A DNA stretch of 64,000 bases from Roseinatronobacter thiooxidans (GTDB lineage: Bacteria > Pseudomonadota > Alphaproteobacteria > Rhodobacterales > Rhodobacteraceae): positions 102,565-166,564 of the forward strand of contig NZ_MEHT01000046.1 of assembly GCF_001870675.1 (NCBI RefSeq), given 5' to 3'. This document shows, in pieces, positions 26,833-36,428 of the stretch. Numbering within the stretch: position 1 is the first letter of the stretch; each line of letters starts with the position of its first letter. The translations under genes were made by a program, and so were the position numbers. The notes below the pieces were generated by a model that was not told where the DNA came from, ran no database searches, and saw only the letters and a list, made by a program, of their open reading frames with translations.

Positions 26833-27822
26833 TCAGCCCTTGGAAAGGTCTAGGATAACTTTGCCCATGACGTGCCCCTCTTCGACCAGCTGATGGGCCT
26901 TGGCGATATCTGCAAGCGGCAGGCTATGCGCTATGCGATGGGACAAGATGCCGGGGCGCAGCAGGCCGCAAACCGCAGCGGCAATCTCGCGGCTATGGTG
27001 GGCGTCAAGACGGTGGATAAAAAGAAACCGGATGCTGACATTGCGCTGGCGAAAATCCCGTATCGGCATTTCGCTTGTATTCGTGGCAGAGCCAAAGCTG
27101 ACAATGCGCCCCCCATGGGCCATGACACTGGCCGAAAACCCTGCATTCTGCGTTGTGTTGACGTCTACGAAATGGTCCACACCCCGGCCCGATGTCCAGT
27201 CATGGACCTGCGCCTCGGCCTCTGGGTCGGTGTAGTTGACCACAAGATCGGCACCTGCGCGCAGGGCCTCTTCGGCTTTGGCGGGGCCGGAGACCGAGGC
27301 GGCAACCTGCGCGCCGCCCAGTTTGGCAATCTGGATGGCATAATGGCCCACCGCCCCTGCACCGCCCGCCACAAACACTGTCCGGCCCGCAACCGGCCCG
27401 TCGCCCATAACGCTGTTCCATGCCGTCATAACGGGAACCCCCAAGGCGGCCCCGTCCAGAAACCCCGTAGCATCCGGCAAGCGCACCGCCAGATGCTGTG
27501 GAAGGGCCACATACTGGGCAGCCGTCCCGAACGCGCGCCCGAACTGTGCGCTATGTATCCAGACACGCTGATCCATCCGCGCCGGATCGACCCCCGCTCC
27601 GGTGGCCACGATCACGCCTGCGCCGTCATGATGCGGGATAATGCGCGGGTAGCCCATTTTGCGCCCCGGCGTGCCGCCGCGCACTTTGGTATCTGTCGGG
27701 TTCACCCCAGAGGCATGGACCTGCACCACAACCTCGCCTGCGGCGGGCTTGGGGTCGTCAATCTCGCCAATCTGGAACACGGCATTGGCGGGTCCGGTGC
27801 GGTCGTAATAGGCGGCTTTCAT
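26833..27822 (-). CDS. NADPH:quinone oxidoreductase-type zinc-independent alcohol dehydrogenase family protein
   Basis: The 329-residue MDR-superfamily protein starts 'MKAAYYDRTGPANAVFQIGE'. It has 'VHASGVNPTDTKVRGG', the nucleotide-binding 'VAGGAGAVGHYAIQIAKL', and 'VDHFVDVNTTQNAGF'. There is no zinc-ligand cysteine set, as in quinone oxidoreductases and enoyl reductases. It reduces quinones or enones with NADPH. It lies 64 bases upstream of the amidase and 46 bases downstream of the GST gene, in one operon. Confidence 0.88.
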   Translation of the reverse strand: MKAAYYDRTGPANAVFQIGEIDDPKPAAGEVVVQVHASGVNPTDTKVRGGTPGRKMGYPRIIPHHDGAGVIVATGAGVDPARMDQRVWIHSAQFGRAFGTAAQYVALPQHLAVRLPDATGFLDGAALGVPVMTAWNSVMGDGPVAGRTVFVAGGAGAVGHYAIQIAKLGGAQVAASVSGPAKAEEALRAGADLVVNYTDPEAEAQVHDWTSGRGVDHFVDVNTTQNAGFSASVMAHGGRIVSFGSATNTSEMPIRDFRQRNVSIRFLFIHRLDAHHSREIAAAVCGLLRPGILSHRIAHSLPLADIAKAHQLVEEGHVMGKVILDLSKG

Positions 27823-27868
27823 GTCAGTCTCCAATCCGGGAAAGGCAAAGGGGCTTTGGCCCTGTTCT

Positions 27869-28492
27869 TCAGTCTTGGGCGGTGGCAAAGGCCCCTGCTG
27901 GCAGCGCGGGCACCCAGCTGTGTTGGACGGCCTCCAGCCAGCCTGCCAGCGCGGGGCGCGCCTGTGTCAGCCCGTGGCTGGCATGGCGCAGCTCGATCCA
28001 TTCAAGTGCGGCAACAAGGGTTATCGTTGCCAGATCGGGGTCTGGGCCAAGCGCGTCGATCTGGTCTGCGAGATGGTCCATCCCCCGTTCCAACCTTGCA
28101 AGATGGTGCGCGGCAACTGTGGCAGAACGGTATGGCGCGGGCCTGAGCATTTCGCGGCGCAAGCCTGCACCGGCATCGATCAGGCCGTTGCACACGGCAG
28201 CCAGCGCCAGTCTGCGCGTGCGCGCAGCTTCGGCTTTGGGCAGAAGCTGGCCGCCGCCCGCGCGCCTGTCCAGATGCAGGCAGATGATCGTTGAATCCGT
28301 GATTGCCCCTGCGTCAGCCTCCACCAGAACCGGAATCTGGCGCAAGGGTGTCGCGGCGCAAAACGCGGGCGACGGGGTGTTCAGGTCCACCCCGATACTG
28401 CGGCACGCATCCCATAGCCCAAGGATTTGCATCGTAATCCGCACCTTGTTCACATAGGGCGAGGTGGTAGTGCCATAAAGCGTTGCACTCAT
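27869..28492 (-). CDS. Glutathione S-transferase-like protein
   Basis: The 207-residue protein has the N-terminal thioredoxin fold with 'LYGTTTSPYVNKVRITMQ' (Ser/Thr cluster at the active site), the cis-Pro region 'LRQIPVLVEADAGAITDSTI' and a helical C-terminal domain. Members conjugate or isomerise electrophiles with glutathione. Its role in this operon may be detoxification of, or isomerisation within, the degraded compound. Its start overlaps the MFS stop by four bases (ATGA). Confidence 0.85.
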   Translation of the reverse strand: MSATLYGTTTSPYVNKVRITMQILGLWDACRSIGVDLNTPSPAFCAATPLRQIPVLVEADAGAITDSTIICLHLDRRAGGGQLLPKAEAARTRRLALAAVCNGLIDAGAGLRREMLRPAPYRSATVAAHHLARLERGMDHLADQIDALGPDPDLATITLVAALEWIELRHASHGLTQARPALAGWLEAVQHSWVPALPAGAFATAQD

Positions 28493-29601
28493 GCCTTGGG
28501 TTCCTTCGCTAGGTTGGGTGCATACTGGCTTTCAGGGGCAAGCAAGGCCCGTCGCCCCAGTGCCAGCGCAAGGGCCAGCGCGCCGCCCGCCACCAGCAGG
28601 CCCGCCCAATATCCGTGCCCAAGCAGAACCGGATAGCCCACCCCCGCAGCCCCGCCGCCAATGTAATATGCCGCCACATATGTGCCTGCGACGCCGGACC
28701 CCATAGACCCCGCCACGCCAGAGCCGACAGCATGTGTTGCAAACACACCAAACAGCACCACTGCAAAGCCCAGCACCAGCATAAGAACTGAATCATATGC
28801 CATCAGCAAAATGCCAAAGGCCGCAATCGCAATGCCAACGCGGGCGGCATGCAGCGTGCCGATCTTGTCTGACAGCCAGCCGCCACTGCCCGACCCTATG
28901 GTTGCGGCAAGGTAGACAAAGAATATCCCCCCGATTGCCCCGACCGAAAGGCCAAGTTCTGTCAGCCGGTAGGGAAGCAGGTTCGACAGCAGCAAATTGA
29001 CGAATAAAAGCGTGGCCCCGAACATGAAAAGGGGCCATTTGCGCATCTGGTAGGTGGGTTTGGGCAACTGGACACGCGCCTTGATGCTCAGCAGGACCGG
29101 CCCGATCAGTAGGGCGGGCAGGTAAATCGCGGTAAGCGCGACAGGCACCCCGAATGCCTCGATCAATATGCCCGCGCTCATCCGGCCCAAGGCCGCGCCA
29201 ATGGCGCTTAATCCCGTGAATATCCCCACCATTGTAGCAACCCGCGCGGTGAACAAGGCCCCCATCGCCGCCATTGCCAGCCCCGGAATGGCCGCCAGCG
29301 CAAGGCCCTGCGCAAACCGGGCCAGCCCCCAAAGCATGATATCGGGCGCCCAAGCCGAGGCAATTCCGGCCACACCGCCCAAGATGGTGGCAAGGCCCAT
29401 GAAACGCCCCACATCGCGCGCCCATAGCGGGTAGAAGAGTGACCCCAACACCATGCCAAGGATAGGCAGACTCATCCCGATCCATGCAGCGCCAAGGGGC
29501 GCGCCGAAATGGTCTTCGATGGCAGGCAAGGCCGGCTGGATCGAATACAGCGAGATCGAGAAGACGATGCCTGCGGCAAAGAGAGCATATTTCAACAGCA
29601 T
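28489..29601 (-). CDS. MFS transporter
   Basis: The 370-residue membrane protein has about twelve hydrophobic segments. Inter-helix motifs of the major facilitator superfamily are 'GAAWIGMSLPILGMVLGSLF' with 'YPLWARDVGRFMG' (A-motif variant) and 'SGGWLSDKIGTLHAARVGI' in the second half. The protein is slightly short for the family (usually ~400). Substrate is unknown; it may export an intermediate or import the same compound as the TRAP system. It overlaps the GST gene by four bases. Confidence 0.85.
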   Translation of the reverse strand: MLLKYALFAAGIVFSISLYSIQPALPAIEDHFGAPLGAAWIGMSLPILGMVLGSLFYPLWARDVGRFMGLATILGGVAGIASAWAPDIMLWGLARFAQGLALAAIPGLAMAAMGALFTARVATMVGIFTGLSAIGAALGRMSAGILIEAFGVPVALTAIYLPALLIGPVLLSIKARVQLPKPTYQMRKWPLFMFGATLLFVNLLLSNLLPYRLTELGLSVGAIGGIFFVYLAATIGSGSGGWLSDKIGTLHAARVGIAIAAFGILLMAYDSVLMLVLGFAVVLFGVFATHAVGSGVAGSMGSGVAGTYVAAYYIGGGAAGVGYPVLLGHGYWAGLLVAGGALALALALGRRALLAPESQYAPNLAKEPKA

Positions 29602-29678
29602 TTCCTTCGCGTGGCCTGACGCAATTTCAAAAAAGTCGTTAGACTTTTCGGTTAGACATTGCGGCAGAACAGAAAGTT

Positions 29679-29717
29679 AAAGCGTTTCGGTGTTTCACCG
29701 GAAAACCGAAACGCTTT
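29679..29717. terminator. Perfect 13-bp hairpin downstream of the TRAP permease
   Basis: AAAGCGTTTCGGT (29679-29691) pairs exactly with ACCGAAACGCTTT (29705-29717). It lies in the 152-base spacer between the TRAP permease stop and the MFS start. U-runs are short in both directions, so it may be a partial terminator or an mRNA-stability element within the operon. A smaller hairpin (AAAGTC-GTTA-GACTTT) lies near 29632-29648. Confidence 0.65.
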
Positions 29718-29753
29718 TGGCCCTGTGGCGGGTCTGCACTGGCGCGGCACTGG

Positions 29754-31700
29754 TTACACCGCTGGTGGCGGCGCGGCGGCGGCGGCACGCTGCAACCTGA
29801 ATTGATACAGATAGGCGATGGCGACCAGCGCCAGACCCGCTGTATCCAGCAGCAAATCGCCCGAGATCAGCAAAAGTGCGGCAATAAAGGTTGCGATACG
29901 CACCGCAATACCCGCCCTGACAAGCAACCAGCCCTGCACCGCGCTGGCCAACAGGAAGATGCCAGCCATGGCCGTCACGATAGAGAATGCAATGACCAGC
30001 GGGTCGCCCACCATGATCAGCGCGGGGGAATAGACAAAGGCGAAGGGCACGATGAACGCTGCAAGCCCGATCTTGAACGCCTCGACCGAGGTGCGCATGG
30101 GCGGAGAGCCTGCAATCCCAGAGGTGGCGAAAGCGGCCAGCGCAATGGGCGGCGTAATGGCCGACATGACCGAGAAGTAGAACACAAACAGATGCGCCAA
30201 AAGCGGGTCCATTCCGGTGCGCACCAAGCCCGGCGCCACGACCGAGGCCGCAACTGCATAGGCGGCCGTGGTTGGCATGCCCATTCCAAGGATGATCGAG
30301 ATGAACATCGCCGCCAGCAAGGCCGCAAGCTGGTTTTCCTGCGCGATCGAGAACAGGATATACGAGAAGCGCCCCCCCAGCCCTGTCAGAGAGATGACAC
30401 CCACGATAATGCCCGCACAGGCGCAGACCGCCACAAGCTGTAGCGACATGCGCCCGCCCATGGACAGCGCGTTCAAGATGACTTTCGGACTCATCCTTGC
30501 GCGTGTCGAAAACCATGTGGTCACAACCACGGCAACCATCGCCAGGGTGCCAGACCGGATGATCGAGTAACCCGACATCAGAAGGATGATCAGGATCAAG
30601 ATCGGGGCAAGAAGATAGATCGAAGTGACCAACTCGCGCAAATTTGGCAACTCGCTGCGGGGCAGCCCTACAAGCCCTTGTTTCAAGGCTTCCTTATCGA
30701 CCATCAGATAGACCGAAAAGAAGTAAAGCAGCGCAGGGATCGTGGCCGCGATCACGATCTGGGTGTAGGGAATGCCCGTTACCTCGGCCATGATAAATGC
30801 GCCCGCGCCCATGATCGGCGGCAGGAATTGCCCCCCTGTCGAGGCGGTCGCCTCGACCGCGGCAGCAAAGCGGGGGCTGTAGCCCACACGTTTCATCAAG
30901 GGAATGGTCAGCGACCCGGTCGCCACAGCATTGCCCGCCGATGTGCCATTGATCATGCCCATCAGACCAGAGGCGATGACCGCAACCTTGGCAGGGCCAC
31001 CCCGCGCGCGCCCCGCCATCGCAAAGGCAAGCTGGACAAAGTAATTGCCCACCCCCGAGACCTGAAGGAAGGCCGCGAAAACGATGAACAGCACAAGATA
31101 GGTGGATGACGCCGCTAAAATGACACCAAACACCCCTTCATTGCCATAAAGGTAGCTTATCAATCTGCTGTAAGAATAGCCCCGATGCTCCAGCACGCCG
31201 GGCAGCATATTGCCAAAAAGGCCGTAGCCAATGAAGATCAGCGCAAGAATTGGCAGAATGATCCCCGATGTCCGGCGCGTAAACTCCAGCACCAGAAAGA
31301 TGCCGACCGTTGCAAAGATTACATCATTCTGATTGGGAAGTGCGCCTACCCTGAAATACAGACCGCTCAGGTTCTGATACAGGTAATATGTGCACCACAG
31401 CGCCGCGACCGCGAATGCCAGATCGAGAATATTTGGCCGAACCGCGCCGCGCCATCCCGAATAGATAATAAACGCGATGGCACTGCCCACGCTAAGATGA
31501 ACACTGCGAAATATCCACGGGTCAATGGGCTTTACGTTCAGCACATACAGGTGAAACAGGACATAGCCGGCAGAAATCACTGTGATGACCATTGCTGCAA
31601 CACTGGAAAACGGCCGCTCACGCATGCTTGCATCAGGCAGGGCTGACGCGACATCGGGGGTGGTCGGAGAGACGGAAACGGACTTTTCGGGTGTTACCAT
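29754..31700 (-). CDS. TRAP transporter fused permease (DctQ-DctM type, TAXI system)
   Basis: The 648-residue membrane protein fuses the small (4-TM, about 45-210) and large (about 215-600) TRAP permease subunits. The large-subunit signatures are 'GLMGMINGTSAGNAVATGSL', 'SPRFAAAVEATASTGGQFLP', 'PPIMGAGAFIMAEVTG' and 'ILGMGMPTTAAYAVAAS'. TAXI-type TRAP systems use this fused form and import dicarboxylates, aromatic acids or glutamate-like compounds with a Na+ or H+ gradient. It pairs with the receptor encoded directly upstream (90-base spacer with a hairpin). Confidence 0.95.
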   Translation of the reverse strand: MVTPEKSVSVSPTTPDVASALPDASMRERPFSSVAAMVITVISAGYVLFHLYVLNVKPIDPWIFRSVHLSVGSAIAFIIYSGWRGAVRPNILDLAFAVAALWCTYYLYQNLSGLYFRVGALPNQNDVIFATVGIFLVLEFTRRTSGIILPILALIFIGYGLFGNMLPGVLEHRGYSYSRLISYLYGNEGVFGVILAASSTYLVLFIVFAAFLQVSGVGNYFVQLAFAMAGRARGGPAKVAVIASGLMGMINGTSAGNAVATGSLTIPLMKRVGYSPRFAAAVEATASTGGQFLPPIMGAGAFIMAEVTGIPYTQIVIAATIPALLYFFSVYLMVDKEALKQGLVGLPRSELPNLRELVTSIYLLAPILILIILLMSGYSIIRSGTLAMVAVVVTTWFSTRARMSPKVILNALSMGGRMSLQLVAVCACAGIIVGVISLTGLGGRFSYILFSIAQENQLAALLAAMFISIILGMGMPTTAAYAVAASVVAPGLVRTGMDPLLAHLFVFYFSVMSAITPPIALAAFATSGIAGSPPMRTSVEAFKIGLAAFIVPFAFVYSPALIMVGDPLVIAFSIVTAMAGIFLLASAVQGWLLVRAGIAVRIATFIAALLLISGDLLLDTAGLALVAIAYLYQFRLQRAAAAAPPPAV

Positions 31701-31726
31701 GATTCATTGTCCTTGGCCTGAAAGAG

Positions 31727-31753
31727 GCTGCCCGCCCGTCATGGACGGGCAGC
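31727..31753 (-). terminator. Intra-operon hairpin between TAXI receptor and TRAP permease
   Basis: GCTGCCCG pairs with CGGGCAGC across an 11-base loop, 37 bases past the receptor stop. No U-run follows. The position mirrors the hairpin after urtA and probably raises receptor mRNA over permease mRNA. Confidence 0.6.
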
Positions 31754-31790
31754 TTCACTTTGGGTCGCTATTGATCAACAGACCGCAGGA

Positions 31791-32777
31791 TCAGTTCATT
31801 TCAGGCGGATACACATGATCGCCCAGTTCGATACCGATCTCTTCATAATAGCGGATCGCACCGGGGTGCAGCCAAGCGAAGCTGTTACGCCCGATATTCT
31901 CGGCCAGCGTTTCGGCTGCGGACGAGTGGGTCTGAACCATGGCTTCGTTGTTCTCCATGATGGTCTTGACCATGTTATAGACAAAGTCGGCGTCCATATC
32001 CGCATGGGCCACGGCAAAGTTCCACATGCCGATCGTTGCAAGGTCTTCGTCATACCCTTCATAAGTGCCTGCAGGGATCACCTCGCGCCCGACAAAGGGA
32101 TAGGTTGCTTCGAGGTGGTCGATCTGCTCATCCGAAAACCCGAAAAGGCAGCTTTCGCGCTGCGCGCGGATTTCCTGCACTGCTGGCACAGGAATGCCCG
32201 CCGCTGTCATCATGTGGTCAAGCAAGCCATCCATCAGCTGCGATGCCTGATCGCCTGTCCCGCCGGGTTGCAGCGTGGCGGTGATCCCAAGTTCCGGCAG
32301 GAAGATCGGCAGATATGTGCCGGGCGTACTTGCTGCGGGGCCGATGCCCAGGCGCGAGCCGACAACATCCTCGACCGAGCAGTTGCCCTGCGGGGCCAGT
32401 GTGATGCCATGGAACGGGGTCATGAACATGGGGAACAGGATACGGAAATCGCGGCGCTCTTCGCCGCCCGTCCATTCTGCGTTCCCTGTCCAGGAATCAT
32501 ACAACGGGCCTGTTGTAACAAGGCCGATATCCAGCTGTCCCGCATCCACCAAAGCGATATTCTGGCTTGGCCCTGCGGTCACCTCGACACTCACAGGTAT
32601 GCCGGTTGCGTCTTGTAGAACTGTCGCAATAGCCCCGCCATAAACATAGTAGGTGCCCCCGATTGCAGAGGTGCCGATATTGAGGGACCGGGGCGACTGC
32701 GCGTCAGCGCCCATTGGAAGACTTGTCGCAACAAGCGCGGCAAGACTGGTGCTTCCAAGAAATTTCAGAATAGTCAT
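31791..32777 (-). CDS. TAXI-family TRAP transporter solute-binding protein
   Basis: The 328-residue periplasmic protein has a signal peptide (about 1-27, 'VATSLPMGADAQ') and the TAXI signature: 'LNIGTSAIGGTYYVYGGAIA', 'VEVTAGPSQNIALVDAGQLD', 'RLGIGPAASTPGTYLPIF'. It captures the substrate for the fused permease. The two Cys of the mature protein may form a disulfide. Ligand identity is not visible. Confidence 0.94.
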   Translation of the reverse strand: MTILKFLGSTSLAALVATSLPMGADAQSPRSLNIGTSAIGGTYYVYGGAIATVLQDATGIPVSVEVTAGPSQNIALVDAGQLDIGLVTTGPLYDSWTGNAEWTGGEERRDFRILFPMFMTPFHGITLAPQGNCSVEDVVGSRLGIGPAASTPGTYLPIFLPELGITATLQPGGTGDQASQLMDGLLDHMMTAAGIPVPAVQEIRAQRESCLFGFSDEQIDHLEATYPFVGREVIPAGTYEGYDEDLATIGMWNFAVAHADMDADFVYNMVKTIMENNEAMVQTHSSAAETLAENIGRNSFAWLHPGAIRYYEEIGIELGDHVYPPEMN

Positions 32778-32866
32778 AGTTTTCTCCTCCGATGGTTTGA
32801 CTGAAGCTTGTGCATCAGCGTCTTGGTTTCTTCTGCGTCGCGCTGCGAAAGCTCACTCCTCCAAGG

Positions 32867-33832
32867 TCACGTTGGCAGCACATTGATTGGATCACCTGCA
32901 TAAAACGCTTCGATGTTTTGCGCGCAGGTGCTTAGAAATCGGTGGATCGTGTCGCGTGACGTCCATCCGACATGCGGGGTCAGGATTACATCATCCCGAC
33001 GGCGCAAGGGGTGCTCTGGTGGCAGTGGTTCTGGCTCGAAGACATCCAGACAGGCGCCGCGCAAATGCTGGCGGTCTAACGCAGTGATCAGGGCGTCGGT
33101 GTCTACGATGGCCCCGCGCGATGTGTTGATCACAAGCGCGCCGGGCTTCATTTGCGCAAACCGCGCGGCATTCATCAATCCGCGGGTTTTGTCCGTAAGT
33201 GGCAGATGAATGCTCAGGACATCGGATTGCCCAAGTAGCGCCTCCAGGCTTGGCGCAACCGAAACCCCGTCGGGCACATCGGCGGCGGTCAGACTGCGGG
33301 ACCACGCCATGACATCCATGCCAAGAGCCATGGCGGGGCCAGCCACAGCACGCGCTGTAGGCCCGAAGCCCAAAAGCCCCAATCGCTGAGTGCCGCTGTC
33401 ACGGCACAGCATCGCGTGCCAAGCGCCCGTGCGCAACATCTTGTCCCCACGCACGATGTGATGATCATGGGCAAGCATCATGCCGATCACCAGCTCTGCG
33501 ACCGACGGGGATGATCCGCCGGGGGTCAGGGTGACAGTCGCACCCAGCGCGGCCACCACAGCCAAATCTATATGCGCAGCACCGCCACCGGTTTGCGCGA
33601 TCAACTGCAACCTGTTTGCCTGTGCCAGCTCTGTCGCACCGATGCGCGCGCGCTCTCGGAACGGTATCAGGACATCGGCATCGCGGATAACCTCTGCCAG
33701 CGCATCCGGTTCAAGCGGGTGATTATAAATGCTGACCTTGAACCGGCTGCGCAGCTTTTGCACGGCGGGGGCAGTGTCACAAATCCCGTCCCAGTCATCA
33801 AGAATGACGATATGCTGAAGGTCTCCACTCAT
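32867..33832 (-). CDS. D-2-hydroxyacid dehydrogenase (NAD-dependent)
   Basis: The 321-residue enzyme has the Rossmann motif 'RLGLLGFGPTARAVAGPAM' (GFGPTA, a variant of GxGxxG). The substrate/catalytic residues are Arg in 'ALVINTSRGAIVDTDALI', Glu in 'CLDVFEPEPLP' and His in 'ILTPHVGWTSRDTIHRF'. It interconverts 2-keto and D-2-hydroxy acids. Start at 33832 overlaps the preceding gene's stop by four bases; the long upstream open frame lies inside that gene. In the operon it would follow the MmgE/PrpD step. Confidence 0.92.
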   Translation of the reverse strand: MSGDLQHIVILDDWDGICDTAPAVQKLRSRFKVSIYNHPLEPDALAEVIRDADVLIPFRERARIGATELAQANRLQLIAQTGGGAAHIDLAVVAALGATVTLTPGGSSPSVAELVIGMMLAHDHHIVRGDKMLRTGAWHAMLCRDSGTQRLGLLGFGPTARAVAGPAMALGMDVMAWSRSLTAADVPDGVSVAPSLEALLGQSDVLSIHLPLTDKTRGLMNAARFAQMKPGALVINTSRGAIVDTDALITALDRQHLRGACLDVFEPEPLPPEHPLRRRDDVILTPHVGWTSRDTIHRFLSTCAQNIEAFYAGDPINVLPT

Positions 33833-35187
33833 GCGCTTATCACTCCGGATGGCGGCGTTCCGATAGCCTGTGTCGAGCGCAGCAGCCCGGCTGCATAGCC
33901 TTCCCACCGGGGTGCGGCCTCGCCCAGCAACAGGCGCAATTTCTTGCCGTGGCTTTCGGCTGTCATTGGCTTGGCGGGGGTTCCGGTCGCATGGTCCGCG
34001 CTGGCCTCGAACAAGGTTCCGTCTGTCAACGCGACTGTCAGCCGCGCGGGCAGGCATGCAGGATAAGCGGCGTCAAGCTGCGGGCTGTGGATCAACTCGA
34101 CCTTGTCACGCAAACGGACCACTGCGGGGTCATGCAATGTCTGTGCGTTGAATGCCCCTTCGATTGTGCCATTCAACAAGGCCCAACTGACAACATGCGG
34201 ATAGGAAAACGCCGCCTGTTCAGGGGTTTCGGGCGCGCGCACGCCTGCAACCTTGATCGCACTGCCATAGGTTGTCACGCGCACAGCGGCGATATCGGCC
34301 TTGCTGTGACCGGCTTTCGCAAGCGAATTGGCGATGCCGATTGCCGCTTCAATGCCGGTATGCGTGTGGCCGCAGCAGGGATAGGCCTTGAGGGTCAGCG
34401 CCTCGATCCTTGGCGGCTCTGTGCTGCCGAGCGCGTCCACCAGACATTTCGCTTGCGGATTGCCCCCAAGGGTCGCCAGAAAGCCGCCCGGCCCCTCCAG
34501 TGCGCGGCGCGCACCTGTGACGCCTGCGCGCGCCAGATCAGCCGAAAGCACGCCCACCATAGCTGCATGCGCCGGATGCACCGGCTTGGACCCTGCATTG
34601 TCATCCGAGAAGGCCCAAAGCGCTGCGGCCTGTGTTGCCGCTGTTCCGATCGCGTCGCGCGTCAAGGTTGCGTTCAACCCCATCACACGCGCGGCCGCTG
34701 CGGCAGCACCTATGGCGCCAACCGTGCCTGTGGTGTGGAACCTTGCGTAATGGTCGGTGCCTGCGGCCTCTCCCAGACGGATGCCAACTTCGTAGCCCGC
34801 CACAACAGCGGCAGCAAGATCAGAGGCTTTGGCCTTGCTGCGTTGCGCTACCGCGAAAGCCGCGCTTATTGTCGGGGCACCGGGATGGTAGATCGAGGGG
34901 CCATGCAGATCATCATATTCCAGCAAATGGCACGCATAGGCATTGTGAAACGCGGCCATGGCAGCGCTGTCGCGCAAATCGGTGCCCAGTATCGATGCCT
35001 CGCCCAGTTTCGCGGGCGCGCCAACTGTCTGATGCAGCCGTGTCGCACCGGCGGCACCGGCAACTGTGCACGCCGCCCAATCCAAGAGCGCCCGTTCATA
35101 AGCGCCCTATGTCGCGTCTGAAAAGCTGCTTGCCGACAGCCCTGCGACATACTCCGCAAGCTGGTGGGTTGCACCTTGCCGTGTCAT
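33829..35187 (-). pseudogene. MmgE/PrpD family protein interrupted by an in-frame TAG
   Basis: The expected start is the ATG at 35187, which overlaps the CoA-transferase stop (ATGA). It encodes 'MTRQGATHQLAEYVAGLSAS' and then reaches TAG at codon 27 (35107-35109). The frame continues open for 425 codons after it: 'LLDWAACTVAG', 'HLLEYDDLHGPSIYHPG', 'AVVAGYEVGIRLGEA', 'RFHTTGTVGAIGAAAA', 'AYPCCGHTHTGIEAAIG'. These are typical of the MmgE/PrpD fold (2-methylcitrate dehydratase, cis-aconitate decarboxylase, iminodisuccinate epimerase), and the full 452 codons match family length. Restart at a TTG (35085) or other codon would lose the conserved first helix. It is either a recent nonsense mutation, a suppressed codon, or a sequencing error. 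Confidence 0.8.
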
Positions 35188-36428
35188 ACCTCCTGCCCTT
35201 CTGCTGTCTTTCCCGCGACATCCAGAACAACCACGCCCTTGGCGACCAGTTGGGCGATGTCCTCTGCGCTTAGCCCAAGACGCTGGGACAAAAGCGCTTG
35301 CGTATGCTCGCCCAGACGCGGCGGCATTGAAAATGCCCGCTCTCCATGCGCGGGGAATTTCATCGGGTCCCCCGTAATGGGCAGTTTACGGCCATCTGAG
35401 GCGCTGGCGGTCGTGACCATATCGCGCGCAAGAACCTGTGGGTCTGCAAGGGCCTGATCAACCGTGTTGACCCTTGCCGAGGGGATTCCCGCATCGACCA
35501 GAAGCGGCAACCATTGAGAGGAACTCTTTGTCTGAAAGGCGCGTTCCAACGAATCCCAAAGCGCCAGCTTGTTTTCAAGCCGCAAGGTGTTGTCGGCGAA
35601 CCTTGGGTCGGATGTCAGTTCCGCCAGATCAAGAACCTTGCACAAGGACACCCACATCGGTTCGGTATTTGCCGTGACCACGACTTCCTGACCATCGCCG
35701 CACATGAAAGCGCGGTAGGTGGGGATCGAGTCGTGCCCCGCGCCCTGCCGGCCAGGCACATCGCCCGACACAAGGTAGTATTGCGCCTGATAGGATAACA
35801 TGGAAATCTGCGCGTCCAGCATGGCAACATCGACAACCTGCCCCTGACCTGTCCTTTGGCGTTCGGTCAGCGCGGCAAGCGTGCCGATGACGGCATACAT
35901 GCCTGCCGCAAGATCGCCCAGCGGCACCCCTGCGCGCACAGCGCGCCCCTCTTTCGGGCCTGTCATCGACATCCCCCCGGAGAGCGCCTGAACGATCATG
36001 TCATAGGCCGGACGGTCCCGATACGGGCCTTCCTGCCCGAAACCTGTGATCTGACAGATGACCAGTCGCGGGTTATGGGCGCGCAACAACTCCACTGACA
36101 GGTTCAGGCGGTCCAGGACACCGGGGCGAAAATTCTCGATCAGCACATCTGCATCTGCAAGCAGATCAAGCAGGATTTTGCGCCCCTCTTCGGCCTTCAG
36201 GTTCAGGCAGATGCTTTGTTTGTTGCGGTTGGTGGAATGGAAATAAGCGCTGTCCCCATGCACCATATGCGGCGGCAGGATGCGCGTTGCATCCCCTTTA
36301 CCCGGCACTTCCACCTTGATGACATTTGCACCCAGATCACCAAGTATCTGCGTTGCATAGGGACCAGACAGAAAGGTTGTCAAATCCACCACACAGATCT
36401 TTTCAAGCGGGCCGCTGCGCATTGTCAT
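35184..36428 (-). CDS. CaiB/BaiF family CoA transferase
   Basis: The 414-residue class III CoA transferase has 'ICVVDLTTFLSGPYATQILG', 'DLGANVIKVEVPGKGDATR', 'LLADADVLIENFRPGVLDRL', and the catalytic Asp in 'RPAYDMIVQALSGGMSM'. It moves CoA from a donor (for example succinyl-CoA) to a carboxylate, here probably the imported acid. Start at 36428 overlaps the thiolase stop by four bases. It is followed by the interrupted MmgE/PrpD gene, again with a four-base overlap. Confidence 0.93.
   Translation of the reverse strand: MTMRSGPLEKICVVDLTTFLSGPYATQILGDLGANVIKVEVPGKGDATRILPPHMVHGDSAYFHSTNRNKQSICLNLKAEEGRKILLDLLADADVLIENFRPGVLDRLNLSVELLRAHNPRLVICQITGFGQEGPYRDRPAYDMIVQALSGGMSMTGPKEGRAVRAGVPLGDLAAGMYAVIGTLAALTERQRTGQGQVVDVAMLDAQISMLSYQAQYYLVSGDVPGRQGAGHDSIPTYRAFMCGDGQEVVVTANTEPMWVSLCKVLDLAELTSDPRFADNTLRLENKLALWDSLERAFQTKSSSQWLPLLVDAGIPSARVNTVDQALADPQVLARDMVTTASASDGRKLPITGDPMKFPAHGERAFSMPPRLGEHTQALLSQRLGLSAEDIAQLVAKGVVVLDVAGKTAEGQEV

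Noticed and set aside
26872..28146. 424-codon plus-strand frame over the quinone reductase and GST genes
   Set aside because: Antisense shadow. The minus-strand genes show clear cofactor motifs and operon spacing.
33949..35121. 390-codon plus-strand frame over the MmgE/PrpD gene
   Set aside because: Considered as an explanation for the interrupted minus-strand frame, but it has no recognisable domain, while the minus strand carries MmgE/PrpD motifs throughout.
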